The notes below the pieces were generated by a model. It saw only the letters and a program-made list of their open reading frames with translations, ran no database searches and was not told the origin of the DNA. Source: DASYTH01 sp045806965 (lineage in GTDB: Bacteria; Actinomycetota; Actinomycetes; Mycobacteriales; Pseudonocardiaceae). From it: a stretch of 64,000 nt of DNA. Each line of letters opens with the position of its first letter. The first letter of the stretch is position 1. Position numbers and translations under genes: made by a program. Of this stretch, positions 41,895 to 49,428 are shown one piece after another. The stretch covers positions 186,001-250,000 of the forward strand of contig JBJMIG010000093.1 in NCBI GenBank assembly GCA_045806965.1, read 5' to 3'.

Positions 41895-42710
41895 TCAGCC
41901 TGCGGCGAGCACTTCCTCCAGCCACTTCGGGTTTCGGGTGTAGATCATCTTCTGGTCTACCGCGATGGTCGGGGTGCCGAAGACCTGGTGCCCCTGACCG
42001 TCGTCCTGCAGCAGGTGCGGCGTCTTGACGATCTGCTCCGTCGCGCCCTGAATGTCCCCGTTGTACCGTCCAGTGTCGACACAAGACGTGAAGTCTGCCG
42101 TCGTCACCCCCAGATCGGTGCCCAGCTTCGCCAATTGTCCCTTGTCGTAGCCGCGCGCGCCCTCCTCGGGCTGCTGCGCGTACAGGGTGTCGTGAAAAGC
42201 CGGGAACCTACCGCCGTCGGCGACGCACAGCGCCGCGTTCGCGGCGTCCAGCGAGTACCCGGGCGGGTCGGATCGGTTGTTCAGGATGGTGACCGGGTGG
42301 TACCGCAGCCGGATGCTGCCGTCCTTCACCTTGGCGAGCATGGCGGGCTCGTTGGCCTGCTCGAACGCCCGGCACACGGGACACAGGAAGTCCTCGTACA
42401 AGTCCACGGTGACCTTGGCGTCATCCTTGCCGGCCACCACGACCACACCGTCGCGCCGCACCGGGTAGTCCGGCACCGCACTGATCGACGAAGCGCTGCT
42501 GCCGGCGATGTCCTTGCCCGCGGTCTTGTTCTTCTTCGCGTTGGAGTACAGCAGCCCGCCGATCACCGCACCGGCAAGCAGGACCACGACGACGATGCCG
42601 ACGATGATTCTGGTGCGGTCGCGCCCGCCGCCCCGCGCAGCGGCGACCGCCTTGCTACCGCCCGTCTGCTGCTGCCGCTTCCTCCGAGCGCTGCGTTCCG
42701 CTCCGCCCAC
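41895..42710 (-). CDS. DsbA/DsbG-like thiol-disulfide oxidoreductase, membrane anchored
   Basis: 271 aa. A basic cytoplasmic start is followed by one membrane helix (RIIVGIVVVVLLAGAVIGGL, about 33-52). The extracellular thioredoxin-fold domain carries FLCPVCRAF, the CPVC redox site, and FGTPTIAVD, the cis-Pro loop. The second cysteine pair (AALCVADG, TSCVDTG) may form a structural disulfide. It catalyses disulfide formation or exchange in exported proteins. The 5' end overlaps the preceding MauE/DoxX-like gene by 56 bases, so the two are co-expressed and probably exchange electrons. Confidence 0.88.
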   Translation of the reverse strand: MGGAERSARRKRQQQTGGSKAVAAARGGGRDRTRIIVGIVVVVLLAGAVIGGLLYSNAKKNKTAGKDIAGSSASSISAVPDYPVRRDGVVVVAGKDDAKVTVDLYEDFLCPVCRAFEQANEPAMLAKVKDGSIRLRYHPVTILNNRSDPPGYSLDAANAALCVADGGRFPAFHDTLYAQQPEEGARGYDKGQLAKLGTDLGVTTADFTSCVDTGRYNGDIQGATEQIVKTPHLLQDDGQGHQVFGTPTIAVDQKMIYTRNPKWLEEVLAAG

Positions 42711-43197
42711 CTATCTGCCTTTCCTCACGCTTACCGAACAACCCGTCCAATGCCAACAGCGTCCTCGGCCGAATCACCAGCCATCCGGCGAGCACCAGGA
42801 AACCGACATCCCTGGCGATCTCCTGGGGGTACTTCGTCTGGCCGGCCGACACCTGCCCGCCGCCGCCGAAGCAGCCGCAGTCGATACTCAGCCCCCGGGC
42901 CCAGGACTGCGCGACCGCCGCGATGAACGCGAGCAGCACCACGACCGAGACCAGTGCCACAACCCGGGTGCCGAGCCCGACCGACAGCAACAAACCGAGC
43001 GCCAGTTCCAGGAACGGCACCGCCGCCGCGACCACGCTGACCACCCCGTCGGGCAGCAGGTCGTATGCCTGCACGGCGATATACGTCTGGTTCGGATCGC
43101 TCACCTTGGTCCAACCCGAAACCAGCCATACCGCGGCGAGCCCCAGCCGCGCCAACGTGCCGATCCCATCCAGGACGCGCGCCGGCGGTCGTGCCAC
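42655..43197 (-). CDS. MauE/DoxX-family membrane protein
   Basis: 180 aa with four membrane helices (LAAVWLVSGWTKV, VVAAAVPFLELALGLLLSVG, VVALVSVVVLLAFIAAVA, VGFLVLAGWLVI). IDCGCFGGGGQVS is the conserved loop cysteine pair of MauE proteins, which help form disulfides or transfer electrons to DsbA partners. Its coupling with the DsbA-like gene supports a DsbB/VKOR-like role (inference). The C-terminal 30 residues are basic and cytoplasmic. Confidence 0.85.
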   Translation of the reverse strand: MARPPARVLDGIGTLARLGLAAVWLVSGWTKVSDPNQTYIAVQAYDLLPDGVVSVVAAAVPFLELALGLLLSVGLGTRVVALVSVVVLLAFIAAVAQSWARGLSIDCGCFGGGGQVSAGQTKYPQEIARDVGFLVLAGWLVIRPRTLLALDGLFGKREERQIGGRSGTQRSEEAAAADGR

Positions 43198-43206
43198 GAC
43201 GCGAGG

Positions 43207-44214
43207 CTACCGGGGGTGCCTGAGCGGATCCTGAGGAGCCTGCGGCCGGTAACGCATCGCGAGTGTGGCGATGGTCTCCGTCACCCGTTCGCGCAACTCG
43301 ACCGGGCCGAGCACTTCGATCTCGGTCCCCAACCGCAGCAGATCGCCGAGCGCGTGCTCGACCGACTCGATCGGGATCACCGCCCTGGTCCAGCCGTCGC
43401 CGACCGGCACACCGGTCGCCGCCACCGCCTTGACCACGGCATCCGGCTGGCTGTCCGGCAACAGCCGCAGCCCGCGGGCGGACAACAGCACGACAGCTTC
43501 GCCGCGCAGCCGCCGCGCCTGAAAGTCGTCCAGGTAGGACCGCCAGTACCCGGCCAGGTCGAAGTCGGCCGGCCGGGTGAACCGGTCGGGCAACGGCTCG
43601 AGCGTGCGGATCGCGGCCACCCGGTAGGTAGCCAGCCGCCGGCCGCTGCCGCGGGCCACCAGGTACCAGCGGCCGGCCTTGAGCACCAGGCCGTACGGTT
43701 CCAGCGTGCGGGTCACCTCCTGGGGCGGGCGCCACCGGTGGTACTGGACCCGCAGGGCCCGCTCCTGCCAGACCGCGTCGGCCACGGCGGCGAGGTGCGG
43801 GGTGTCGTCCGGATCGTGGTACCAGGCCGGCGTGTCCAGATGGAACCGGCTGGCGATGTGCCCCGCGCGGTCCCGCAGCTCGGCGGGCAGCGCGGCCATC
43901 AGCTTGAGCGACGCGGCGGCCGCCACCGATCCCAGCCCGAGCTCGGCGGCCGGTCCGGGCAACCCGGCGAACGCGAGCGACTCGGCCTCCGCGCCGGTGA
44001 GGCCGGTCAGCCGGGTGCGGTAGCCGTGCAGCAACTGATAGCCCCCGGCCCGGCCGGCGTCGCCGTAGAGCGGGACGCCGGCCGCGTGCAACGACTCGAC
44101 GTCGCGGTAGATGGTGCGCACCGACACCTCGAGCTCGGCGGCCAGCGCCTGGGCGGTCATCCGGCCTCGGGCCTGCAGAAGCAACAGCAGGGACACCAGC
44201 CGGCTCGCGCGCAT
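43207..44214 (-). CDS. WYL-domain transcriptional regulator
   Basis: 335 aa. An N-terminal DeoR-like HTH (RASRLVSLLLLLQARGRMTA, LEVSVRTIYRDVESLHAAGV) is followed by a WYL domain (VLKAGRWYLVARGSGRRLAT) and the C-terminal WCX part (RAVIPIESVEHALGDLLRLG). Such proteins are single-gene repressors or activators that sense nucleic acid or small ligands. ATG 44214 is used. It is divergent from a DUF1579-like gene, with a 15-base palindrome between them that is its likely operator. Confidence 0.93.
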   Translation of the reverse strand: MRASRLVSLLLLLQARGRMTAQALAAELEVSVRTIYRDVESLHAAGVPLYGDAGRAGGYQLLHGYRTRLTGLTGAEAESLAFAGLPGPAAELGLGSVAAAASLKLMAALPAELRDRAGHIASRFHLDTPAWYHDPDDTPHLAAVADAVWQERALRVQYHRWRPPQEVTRTLEPYGLVLKAGRWYLVARGSGRRLATYRVAAIRTLEPLPDRFTRPADFDLAGYWRSYLDDFQARRLRGEAVVLLSARGLRLLPDSQPDAVVKAVAATGVPVGDGWTRAVIPIESVEHALGDLLRLGTEIEVLGPVELRERVTETIATLAMRYRPQAPQDPLRHPR

Positions 44215-44237
44215 GGCCACAGTGTGCCGGCGATCAC

Positions 44238-44252
44238 TGACATTAGATGTCA
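44238..44252. promoter_or_regulatory. Palindromic operator (TGACATtagATGTCA)
   Basis: Six-base arms TGACAT and ATGTCA are separated by TAG in the 62-base divergent gap between the WYL regulator and the DUF1579-like gene. The site overlaps the expected promoters of both. It is a good candidate for the WYL regulator's own binding site. Confidence 0.6.
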
Positions 44253-44276
44253 GGGTTGCGGGGTTAGCGTCCCGCC

Positions 44277-44729
44277 ATGACCCACGACTTCGACTTTCTG
44301 CACGGTGACTGGGACGTACACAACCGGCGGTTGACCAAGCGGCTGGTGGGCAGCGACGACTGGGACGAGTTCCCCGGATCGACCCGCTGCCACGGCTTCT
44401 TCGGCGGCGCCGGCAACTTCGATGAGATCGCGTTTCCCACCAAGGGTTTCTCCGGTGCGACGATCCGCATGTTCAACGCGGAGACCGGGCAGTGGGCGAT
44501 CTACTGGGTGAACAGCCGGCGCAGCACGCTGGACCCGGGGGTGTTCGGCGGTTTCGTCGACGGCGTCGGCACGTTCTATGGCGACGACACCGACGACGGC
44601 ACCCCGGTCCGGGTGCGCTACCTCTGGTCGGAGATCACGCCGGCCTCGGCCCGGTGGGAACAGGCGTTCTCGGTGGACGGCGAACAGACCTGGGAGACCA
44701 ACTGGATCATGGCGCTGACCCGACGCTGA
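44277..44729 (+). CDS. DUF1579-like small soluble protein
   Basis: 150 aa, beta-rich, beginning FDFLHGDWDVHNRRL and continuing GATIRMFNAETGQWAIYWVN and TRVRYLWSEITP-type strands to ETNWIMALTRR. The L-x-G-x-W-x-V start and W-rich strands are typical of DUF1579/heme-binding-like beta-barrel families found as single genes next to WYL or HTH regulators. Activity is unknown. It is probably controlled by the divergent WYL regulator, and its transcript ends at the hairpin 17 bases downstream. Confidence 0.8.
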   Translation: MTHDFDFLHGDWDVHNRRLTKRLVGSDDWDEFPGSTRCHGFFGGAGNFDEIAFPTKGFSGATIRMFNAETGQWAIYWVNSRRSTLDPGVFGGFVDGVGTFYGDDTDDGTPVRVRYLWSEITPASARWEQAFSVDGEQTWETNWIMALTRR

Positions 44730-44745
44730 ACAGCGAAATCCCGAC

Positions 44746-44780
44746 GGGGCGCTCGCACGCGATTGCGGTGCGAGCGCCCC
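44746..44780. terminator. Strong hairpin terminator between converging genes
   Basis: GGGGCGCTCGCAC (44746-44758) and GTGCGAGCGCCCC (44768-44780) form a perfect 13-base stem around a 9-base loop. It lies between a rightward and a leftward gene and should serve both. Confidence 0.85.
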
Positions 44781-44797
44781 ATCAGGTTCCCTCCGGG

Positions 44798-45715
44798 TCA
44801 GCGACCCGCCCTGGCTCCTGTCGCGGTGGCCGCGAACCACAGACCGCCGAGGCCCTGTCCGTTGGTGTCACACGACTTCTTGTCACCCGAGAAGCGATAC
44901 AGCGGCCAGCCACCCACCGTGACCTGCTTGGTACCGTCCGATCGCGTCACGGTGCCGACCTTGGCCTGATCCACGCCCTGCAGGTTGAAGGTGGCGCCGT
45001 CCGGCACGATGGCGGGCGGCCACTTCGCCGCGCAGTCACCGTCGCAGTTGGACTTCGACGGGTTCGCGGTGTCCTTGTCGAAGCGGTACAGGGTCATGCC
45101 ATCTTTGTCGGTGATGATCCCGCCGAGCTTGCCGACCTTCATCACGATCAGCGAGACGGACGGCGCGGCGTTCGCGTTGGCGGCCTTCTTGCCGGCCGGG
45201 GTGAACGCGAACCACTTGCCACCGACGCCCTGCCCCTTGACGTCGCCCGCCTTGGTGTCCTGGGCGAAGCGGTACGCCGGCCAGCCGGCGATGGTGACCT
45301 GCTTGGTGCCGTCCTCCCGGTCAACCGAACCGATCAGCGTCTTGTCGATGCCCTCGACCGTCACCGCGGCCGGGTCGGTGGTCAGCAACGGCGGCCAGGC
45401 CGTCACGCAGTCCCCGACGCAGTTGGATTTCGGCGGCTTGGCGGTGTCGTTGTCGAACCGGTACACCGACCGGCCCTCACCGTCCACCACGATCTGGCCG
45501 AGCGGGCCGGCCGCCGCAGCGCCCAGCTTCTTCGCCTCGACTCCGGCCTGTTGGTTCTGGCCGTTCGCCGGCGCGTCGTACGGATCTGCCGCACCGGCCT
45601 GAGCCTGGTTCACCACGGCCGCGCCGGAGACGGCGTCGCCCTGCGCTCCGCAAGCCGCGACGGCACCCAGCGCAAGTCCGGCCGCGGTCACCGTGATCGC
45701 GCGAACCCACTTCAT
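44798..45715 (-). CDS. Lipoprotein of the secreted-repeat (COG4315) family
   Basis: 305 aa. MKWVRAITVTAAG and LGAVAACG form a lipoprotein signal with the lipobox Cys at about 22; GGAGGAG lies 5 bases before ATG 45715. The mature protein contains two repeats of a family module (GEGRSVYRFDNDTAKPPKSN-C...WPP; DGMTLYRFDKDTANPSKSN-C...WPP), each with Asp/Cys-rich loops and a further half repeat. Members are abundant cell-surface lipoproteins; electron-transfer roles have been proposed but not proven. Confidence 0.88.
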   Translation of the reverse strand: MKWVRAITVTAAGLALGAVAACGAQGDAVSGAAVVNQAQAGAADPYDAPANGQNQQAGVEAKKLGAAAAGPLGQIVVDGEGRSVYRFDNDTAKPPKSNCVGDCVTAWPPLLTTDPAAVTVEGIDKTLIGSVDREDGTKQVTIAGWPAYRFAQDTKAGDVKGQGVGGKWFAFTPAGKKAANANAAPSVSLIVMKVGKLGGIITDKDGMTLYRFDKDTANPSKSNCDGDCAAKWPPAIVPDGATFNLQGVDQAKVGTVTRSDGTKQVTVGGWPLYRFSGDKKSCDTNGQGLGGLWFAATATGARAGR

Positions 45716-45958
45716 GACATCTCCTCCGGTCGTGTTGCGCTCGACCAGCAAGCGCGGACACAACACACACGAGGCTGTCCCGGAGGCGGTTCACCGCGAT
45801 GTGGAATTTTCTCGGCGCGGAGCCCGGCGCATCCTGCAAAGTGCCTGGTAGACCTCCACCTGGTCGATCTGAAAAGAAATTCGCCGCGGGCCGCGGCGCC
45901 CGGGAACGGCGGTCCTACCGACCGGCGGGCCGCGAGCCGGCGGCTCGATCCACTGTGG

Positions 45959-46477
45959 TCACACGTGCACCTCCCAACTCTCCGGCCGGCCGCTCGCGGT
46001 CAGCACCGGCTGTGGCACCACCTGCCGGCGCCATTCGTGCTGCCACGGCCACACCCCGTCCCGGTCCGGCCAGAGCAGCTGGTAGGCCGGGAAGTCGCCG
46101 CTCGGGTAGAAGTCGAAGGCGCTGACGAACCACTCCCGGTACAGCGCGGGCGCCACCAGTTCCACCATCGCTCCCGGACCGGGCAGCAGGTCGGGGAAGG
46201 GCCCGCCGGGCCGGAACCGCCGGCCGGTCCGGACCAGTTCGGCATAGCGGCGCACCACCTCAGCGCCGTGCCGGCCGGGCGCACCGACCACGATCGCGTC
46301 CGGCGCGCGGTGGAAGCTCCACAAGCCGACGGAGTAGACGAAGCCGGGCGCCACCCAACCGCCGTCCCGAGCCCGCTGTTCCCGCACCCGCACCATGGTG
46401 TAGTCGTGCCGGGCGATCCTGGCCAGGAACTCCCGGCGGGTCGGATCCCCGGTGTTACCGTCGCACTTGTCGCACAT
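45959..46477 (-). CDS. DUF4262 family protein
   Basis: 172 aa from ATG 46477, chosen because DUF4262 proteins begin MCDxCDG and because GGGGAG lies 6 bases upstream. The longer open frame to 46513 starts inside a LexA-type box. CDKCDG at the start suggests a metal knuckle. VYSVGLWSFHRAPDAIVVGA and LLPGPGAMVELVAPALYREW match the family core. The activity is unknown. The upstream box suggests DNA-damage control. Confidence 0.85.
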   Translation of the reverse strand: MCDKCDGNTGDPTRREFLARIARHDYTMVRVREQRARDGGWVAPGFVYSVGLWSFHRAPDAIVVGAPGRHGAEVVRRYAELVRTGRRFRPGGPFPDLLPGPGAMVELVAPALYREWFVSAFDFYPSGDFPAYQLLWPDRDGVWPWQHEWRRQVVPQPVLTASGRPESWEVHV

Positions 46478-46505
46478 CTCGGGCTCCCCACGTCGATCCA
46501 AGTAG

Positions 46506-46521
46506 TCGAACATATGTTCGC
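46506..46521 (-). promoter_or_regulatory. LexA-type SOS box (TCGAACATATGTTCGC)
   Basis: The sequence contains the 14-base palindrome CGAAC-ATAT-GTTCG, equal to the mycobacterial/actinobacterial LexA consensus (CGAAC-N4-GTTCG). It lies 29 bases upstream of the DUF4262 start and overlaps a possible -10 (TATGTT) with TTGTCG 16 bases before it. LexA binding here would repress the gene until DNA damage. Confidence 0.75.
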
Positions 46522-46538
46522 ATACTTGTCCGACAAGA

Positions 46539-48350
46539 TCACCAGCTGTCCACGTGTGGCCGGCGTTTCGCCGGTCCGGGCCGTGGCCTCGGCACCTCGC
46601 CGAGCGTGCGGATGATCCACTTCCGGGTGTCGGCCGGGTCGATCACGTCGTCGATCTCGAACAGCGACGCCGCGTTGAGCGCCTTGCCGTGCTCGTAGGC
46701 CTGCCGCACCATGTCGTCCATCGCGGCCTGCCGCTCGACCGGGTCGGCGATGGCGGCGAGCTCCCGGGCGAAGCCGAGCTTCACCGCGCCCTCCAGACCC
46801 ATCCCGCCGAACTCCCCGGTCGGCCAGGACACCGTCGCCACCGGCACCTTCAGGCTGCCGCCGGCCATCGCCATCACGCCGAGACCGTAGGCCTTGCGCA
46901 GCACGACGGCGCAGATCGGCACGCTGAGGTTGGCCCCGGTGACGAACATCCGGCTGAAGTGCCGCACGGTCGCGGTGCGCTCGGCGTCCGGCCCGACCAT
47001 GAACCCCGGGGTGTCGCACAGCGAGACGACGGCCAGGCCGTGCGCGTCGCAGAGTTGCAGGAACCGGGCCGCCTTGTCCGCCGCGTCGGCGTCGATCGCC
47101 CCGCCGAGATGCATCGGGTTGTTCGCGATCACCCCGAGCGGCCGGCCGGCGATCCGGACCAGCGCGGTGACGATGCCGGCGCCGAACTCCGGCCGCAACT
47201 CCAGCACCGAGCCCGTGTCGGCGAGGATCTCGAGCACCGCCGCCCGCACGTCGTAGGCCCGCACCCGGTTTTCCGGCACCGCCGCGCGCAGGGCCGCCTG
47301 ATCGGCAGCGGCCCATTCAGCCGCGTCGCCCTGGAAGTAGCCGAGGTAGCGCCGGGCCACCTCGGCCGCTTCGACCTCGTCGGCCACCGCGAGATCGACC
47401 ACGCCGTTGGGCACCTGCACGGACAGCGGGCCGATCTCGTCCGGCTCGTACACGCCGAGGCCGCCGCCCTCGATCATGGCGGGACCGCCCATGCCGATCG
47501 TGGCGTTCCTGGTGGCGATCACCACGTCGCAACAGCCGAGCAGCGCGGCATTTCCGGCGAAGCAGCGGCCGGATGCCACACCCACCAACGGAACCAAGCC
47601 GGACAACCGGGCGAACAGGTGAAAGGACGGCACACCGAGCCCGGCGACGGTGGGTACGTCGGTGTCGCCCGGCCGCCCGCCACCGCCCTCGGCGAACAGC
47701 ACCACTGGCAGCCGCCTGCGCGCGGCCAGGGTGAACAGCCGGTCCTTCTTCGCGTGGTTGTGCAGCCCCTGGGTGCCGGCCAGCACGGTCGCGTCGTAGG
47801 CCAGCACCGCGCACGGCGACCCGTTCACCTCGGCCACTCCGCCGACCAGCCCGTCCGCCGGGGTCCGCTCGATCAGCTCGGCCAAGCCCCGCCGGCCGCG
47901 CTGGGCGGCCACCACCAGCGGGCCGTATTCCACGAACGTGCCCGGGTCGCACAGCGCGGCCAGGTTCTCCCGCGCGGTTCGCTGCCCGCGCTCCCGCCGG
48001 CGGCGCACCGCGTCCGGCCGGTTGGCGTCCAGCCCGACCTCGTGCCGCCCGCGCACCTCGGCCAGGTCGGCCCGGTCCGCGCCCGGCTCGGCGGGCGCGT
48101 GATCCTCCTCGATGCCGACGGATTCCTCGGTCGGCCGGAGGGTGAGCAGCAACTGGTCCCGTTTCACCGCCTGACCCGCGGCCACCCGGACCTCGGCCAC
48201 CACGGCCGCCGACGGGGCCCGCACCACGTGCTCCATCTTCATCGACTCGAGCACGACGACCTGCTGGCCGGCGCGGACCGTGTCACCGGCGTGAACGTCC
48301 ACCCGCAGCACGGTGCCCAGCATGGGCGCGAGCAGTCCCTCGATCTCCAC
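46539..48350 (-). CDS. Biotinyl-carrier / acyl-CoA carboxyltransferase fusion
   Basis: 603 aa. Residues 1-70 are a biotinyl domain (LAPMLGTVLRVDVHAGDTVR; VVLESMKMEHVV with the biotinylated Lys). Residues about 100-590 are a beta-type carboxyltransferase: RTARENLAALCDPGTFVEYG, ATRNATIGMGGPAMIEGGGL, SVPICAVVLRKAYGLGVMAM, and VSWPTGEFGGMGLEGAVKLG. It should carboxylate an acyl-CoA together with a separate biotin carboxylase, which is not nearby. The order biotinyl-then-transferase in one chain is uncommon; most actinobacterial subunits put biotin on the alpha chain. A CATCGGATG-type palindrome lies 36 bases upstream of GTG 48350. Confidence 0.88.
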   Translation of the reverse strand: MEIEGLLAPMLGTVLRVDVHAGDTVRAGQQVVVLESMKMEHVVRAPSAAVVAEVRVAAGQAVKRDQLLLTLRPTEESVGIEEDHAPAEPGADRADLAEVRGRHEVGLDANRPDAVRRRRERGQRTARENLAALCDPGTFVEYGPLVVAAQRGRRGLAELIERTPADGLVGGVAEVNGSPCAVLAYDATVLAGTQGLHNHAKKDRLFTLAARRRLPVVLFAEGGGGRPGDTDVPTVAGLGVPSFHLFARLSGLVPLVGVASGRCFAGNAALLGCCDVVIATRNATIGMGGPAMIEGGGLGVYEPDEIGPLSVQVPNGVVDLAVADEVEAAEVARRYLGYFQGDAAEWAAADQAALRAAVPENRVRAYDVRAAVLEILADTGSVLELRPEFGAGIVTALVRIAGRPLGVIANNPMHLGGAIDADAADKAARFLQLCDAHGLAVVSLCDTPGFMVGPDAERTATVRHFSRMFVTGANLSVPICAVVLRKAYGLGVMAMAGGSLKVPVATVSWPTGEFGGMGLEGAVKLGFARELAAIADPVERQAAMDDMVRQAYEHGKALNAASLFEIDDVIDPADTRKWIIRTLGEVPRPRPGPAKRRPHVDSW

Positions 48351-48385
48351 GGCATCTTCCTAGCATCGCGCGGAAGATCGACCAC

Positions 48386-48396
48386 TCATCGGATGA
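48386..48396. promoter_or_regulatory. TCATCGGATGA palindrome upstream of the carboxylase
   Basis: A perfect 5-1-5 inverted repeat, 36 bases before the carboxyltransferase start. It shares the CATC-G-GATG core with the boxes at 48528 and 58055, so a common regulator is possible. Confidence 0.45.
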
Positions 48397-48527
48397 ATCG
48401 TGGGGATTTGCCACGGCGCCCTTGAACATCACCAGCCCCGACAACTATCGTGAACCTCAACGTTCTTGCGCCATTTGCGCGGCAGCCTTGCCAGGCGTCC
48501 GCCCTGCGGCTATACATCACCTCTAAT

Positions 48528-48538
48528 TGATCCGATGT
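48528..48538. promoter_or_regulatory. CATCGGATG-like box before the fucose catabolic operon
   Basis: TGATCCGATGT has one perfect half (GATGT) and one degenerate half of the box seen upstream of the importer. It lies 39 bases before the first catabolic gene, where a promoter is expected. Confidence 0.4.
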
Positions 48539-48576
48539 TTTGGTACTGTGGGGTGCCGTCGACGGAGGGGGCTGGA

Positions 48577-49428
48577 ATGAGGCTGCTCCGAGTGGGTCCA
48601 GCCGGTCGCGAGCTGCCGGCCGCGCTGGACCGCGTGGGCCGGCTGGTCGACCTGTCGGGCACGGTGACCGAGATCGACGGCTCCTGGCTCGCCGGCGACG
48701 GCATCGAGCGCGCCCGCGCCGCGGTCGAGTCCGGCGAGCTCGCCGAGCTCGATCCGGCCACTCGCATCGGCCCGCCGCTCGCCCGGCCGGGCAAGGTCGT
48801 CTGCGTCGGGCTCAACTACTCCGACCACGCCGCCGAGACGCACGCCGAGACTCCGGCCGAGCCGGTGCTGTTCATGAAGGCGCCCAACACGGTGATCGGC
48901 CCGAACGACGAGGTGCTGGTGCCGAGGGGCAGCACCAGAACGGACTGGGAGGTGGAGCTGGCGGTGGTGATCGGCCGCACCGCGCGCTATCTCGACGGCC
49001 AAGCCGACGCGCTGCGTTGCGTTGCCGGCTACACGATCGCCAACGACGTGTCCGAGCGGGAGTTTCAGCTCGAGCGCGGCGGTACCTGGGACAAGGGCAA
49101 GTCCTGCGAGACGTTCAACCCGCTCGGCCCGTGGTTGGTCACCCCGGACGAAGTGCCCGACCCGCAGGCGCTCGGCATGCGGCTGTGGGTCAACGGCACG
49201 CAACGGCAGCGCAGCAGCACCAAGAACATGATCTTCGAGGTGGCCGAGCTGGTCCGTTACATCAGCCAGTTCATGGTGCTGGAGCCGGGCGACGTGATCA
49301 ACAGCGGCACCCCGGCCGGGGTCGCACTCGGTCAGCCGGAGCCGAAACCGTACCTGCGTGCCGGTGACGTGATCGAGTTGGAGATCGACGGACTTGGCCG
49401 GCAACGCCAGGTCGTAGGGCAGGCTTGA
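48577..49428 (+). CDS. Fumarylacetoacetate hydrolase-family enzyme (2,4-diketo-3-deoxy-L-fuconate hydrolase candidate)
   Basis: 283 aa. FAH motifs: KVVCVGLNYSDHAAE, FMKAPNTVIGPNDEV, DWEVELAVVIGRTARYL (metal-binding E-x-E), and VINSGTPAGVALG. In the oxidative L-fucose route this family cleaves the diketo acid to pyruvate and L-lactate. Context fits: the next genes encode fuconate dehydratase and an SDR. ATG 48577 has GGAGGGGG upstream. It is the first gene of a six-enzyme operon. Other 2-keto acids are possible substrates. Confidence 0.88.
   Translation: MRLLRVGPAGRELPAALDRVGRLVDLSGTVTEIDGSWLAGDGIERARAAVESGELAELDPATRIGPPLARPGKVVCVGLNYSDHAAETHAETPAEPVLFMKAPNTVIGPNDEVLVPRGSTRTDWEVELAVVIGRTARYLDGQADALRCVAGYTIANDVSEREFQLERGGTWDKGKSCETFNPLGPWLVTPDEVPDPQALGMRLWVNGTQRQRSSTKNMIFEVAELVRYISQFMVLEPGDVINSGTPAGVALGQPEPKPYLRAGDVIELEIDGLGRQRQVVGQA

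Noticed and set aside
41570..42926. A 455-codon plus-strand frame starting in the tRNA-Ala
   Set aside because: It runs through a tRNA gene and antisense to the DsbA gene, with no domain resemblance.
42508..48425. Long plus-strand open frames opposite DsbA/MauE/WYL and the carboxylase
   Set aside because: Amino-acid composition is that of antisense shadows; the minus-strand genes have complete catalytic motifs.
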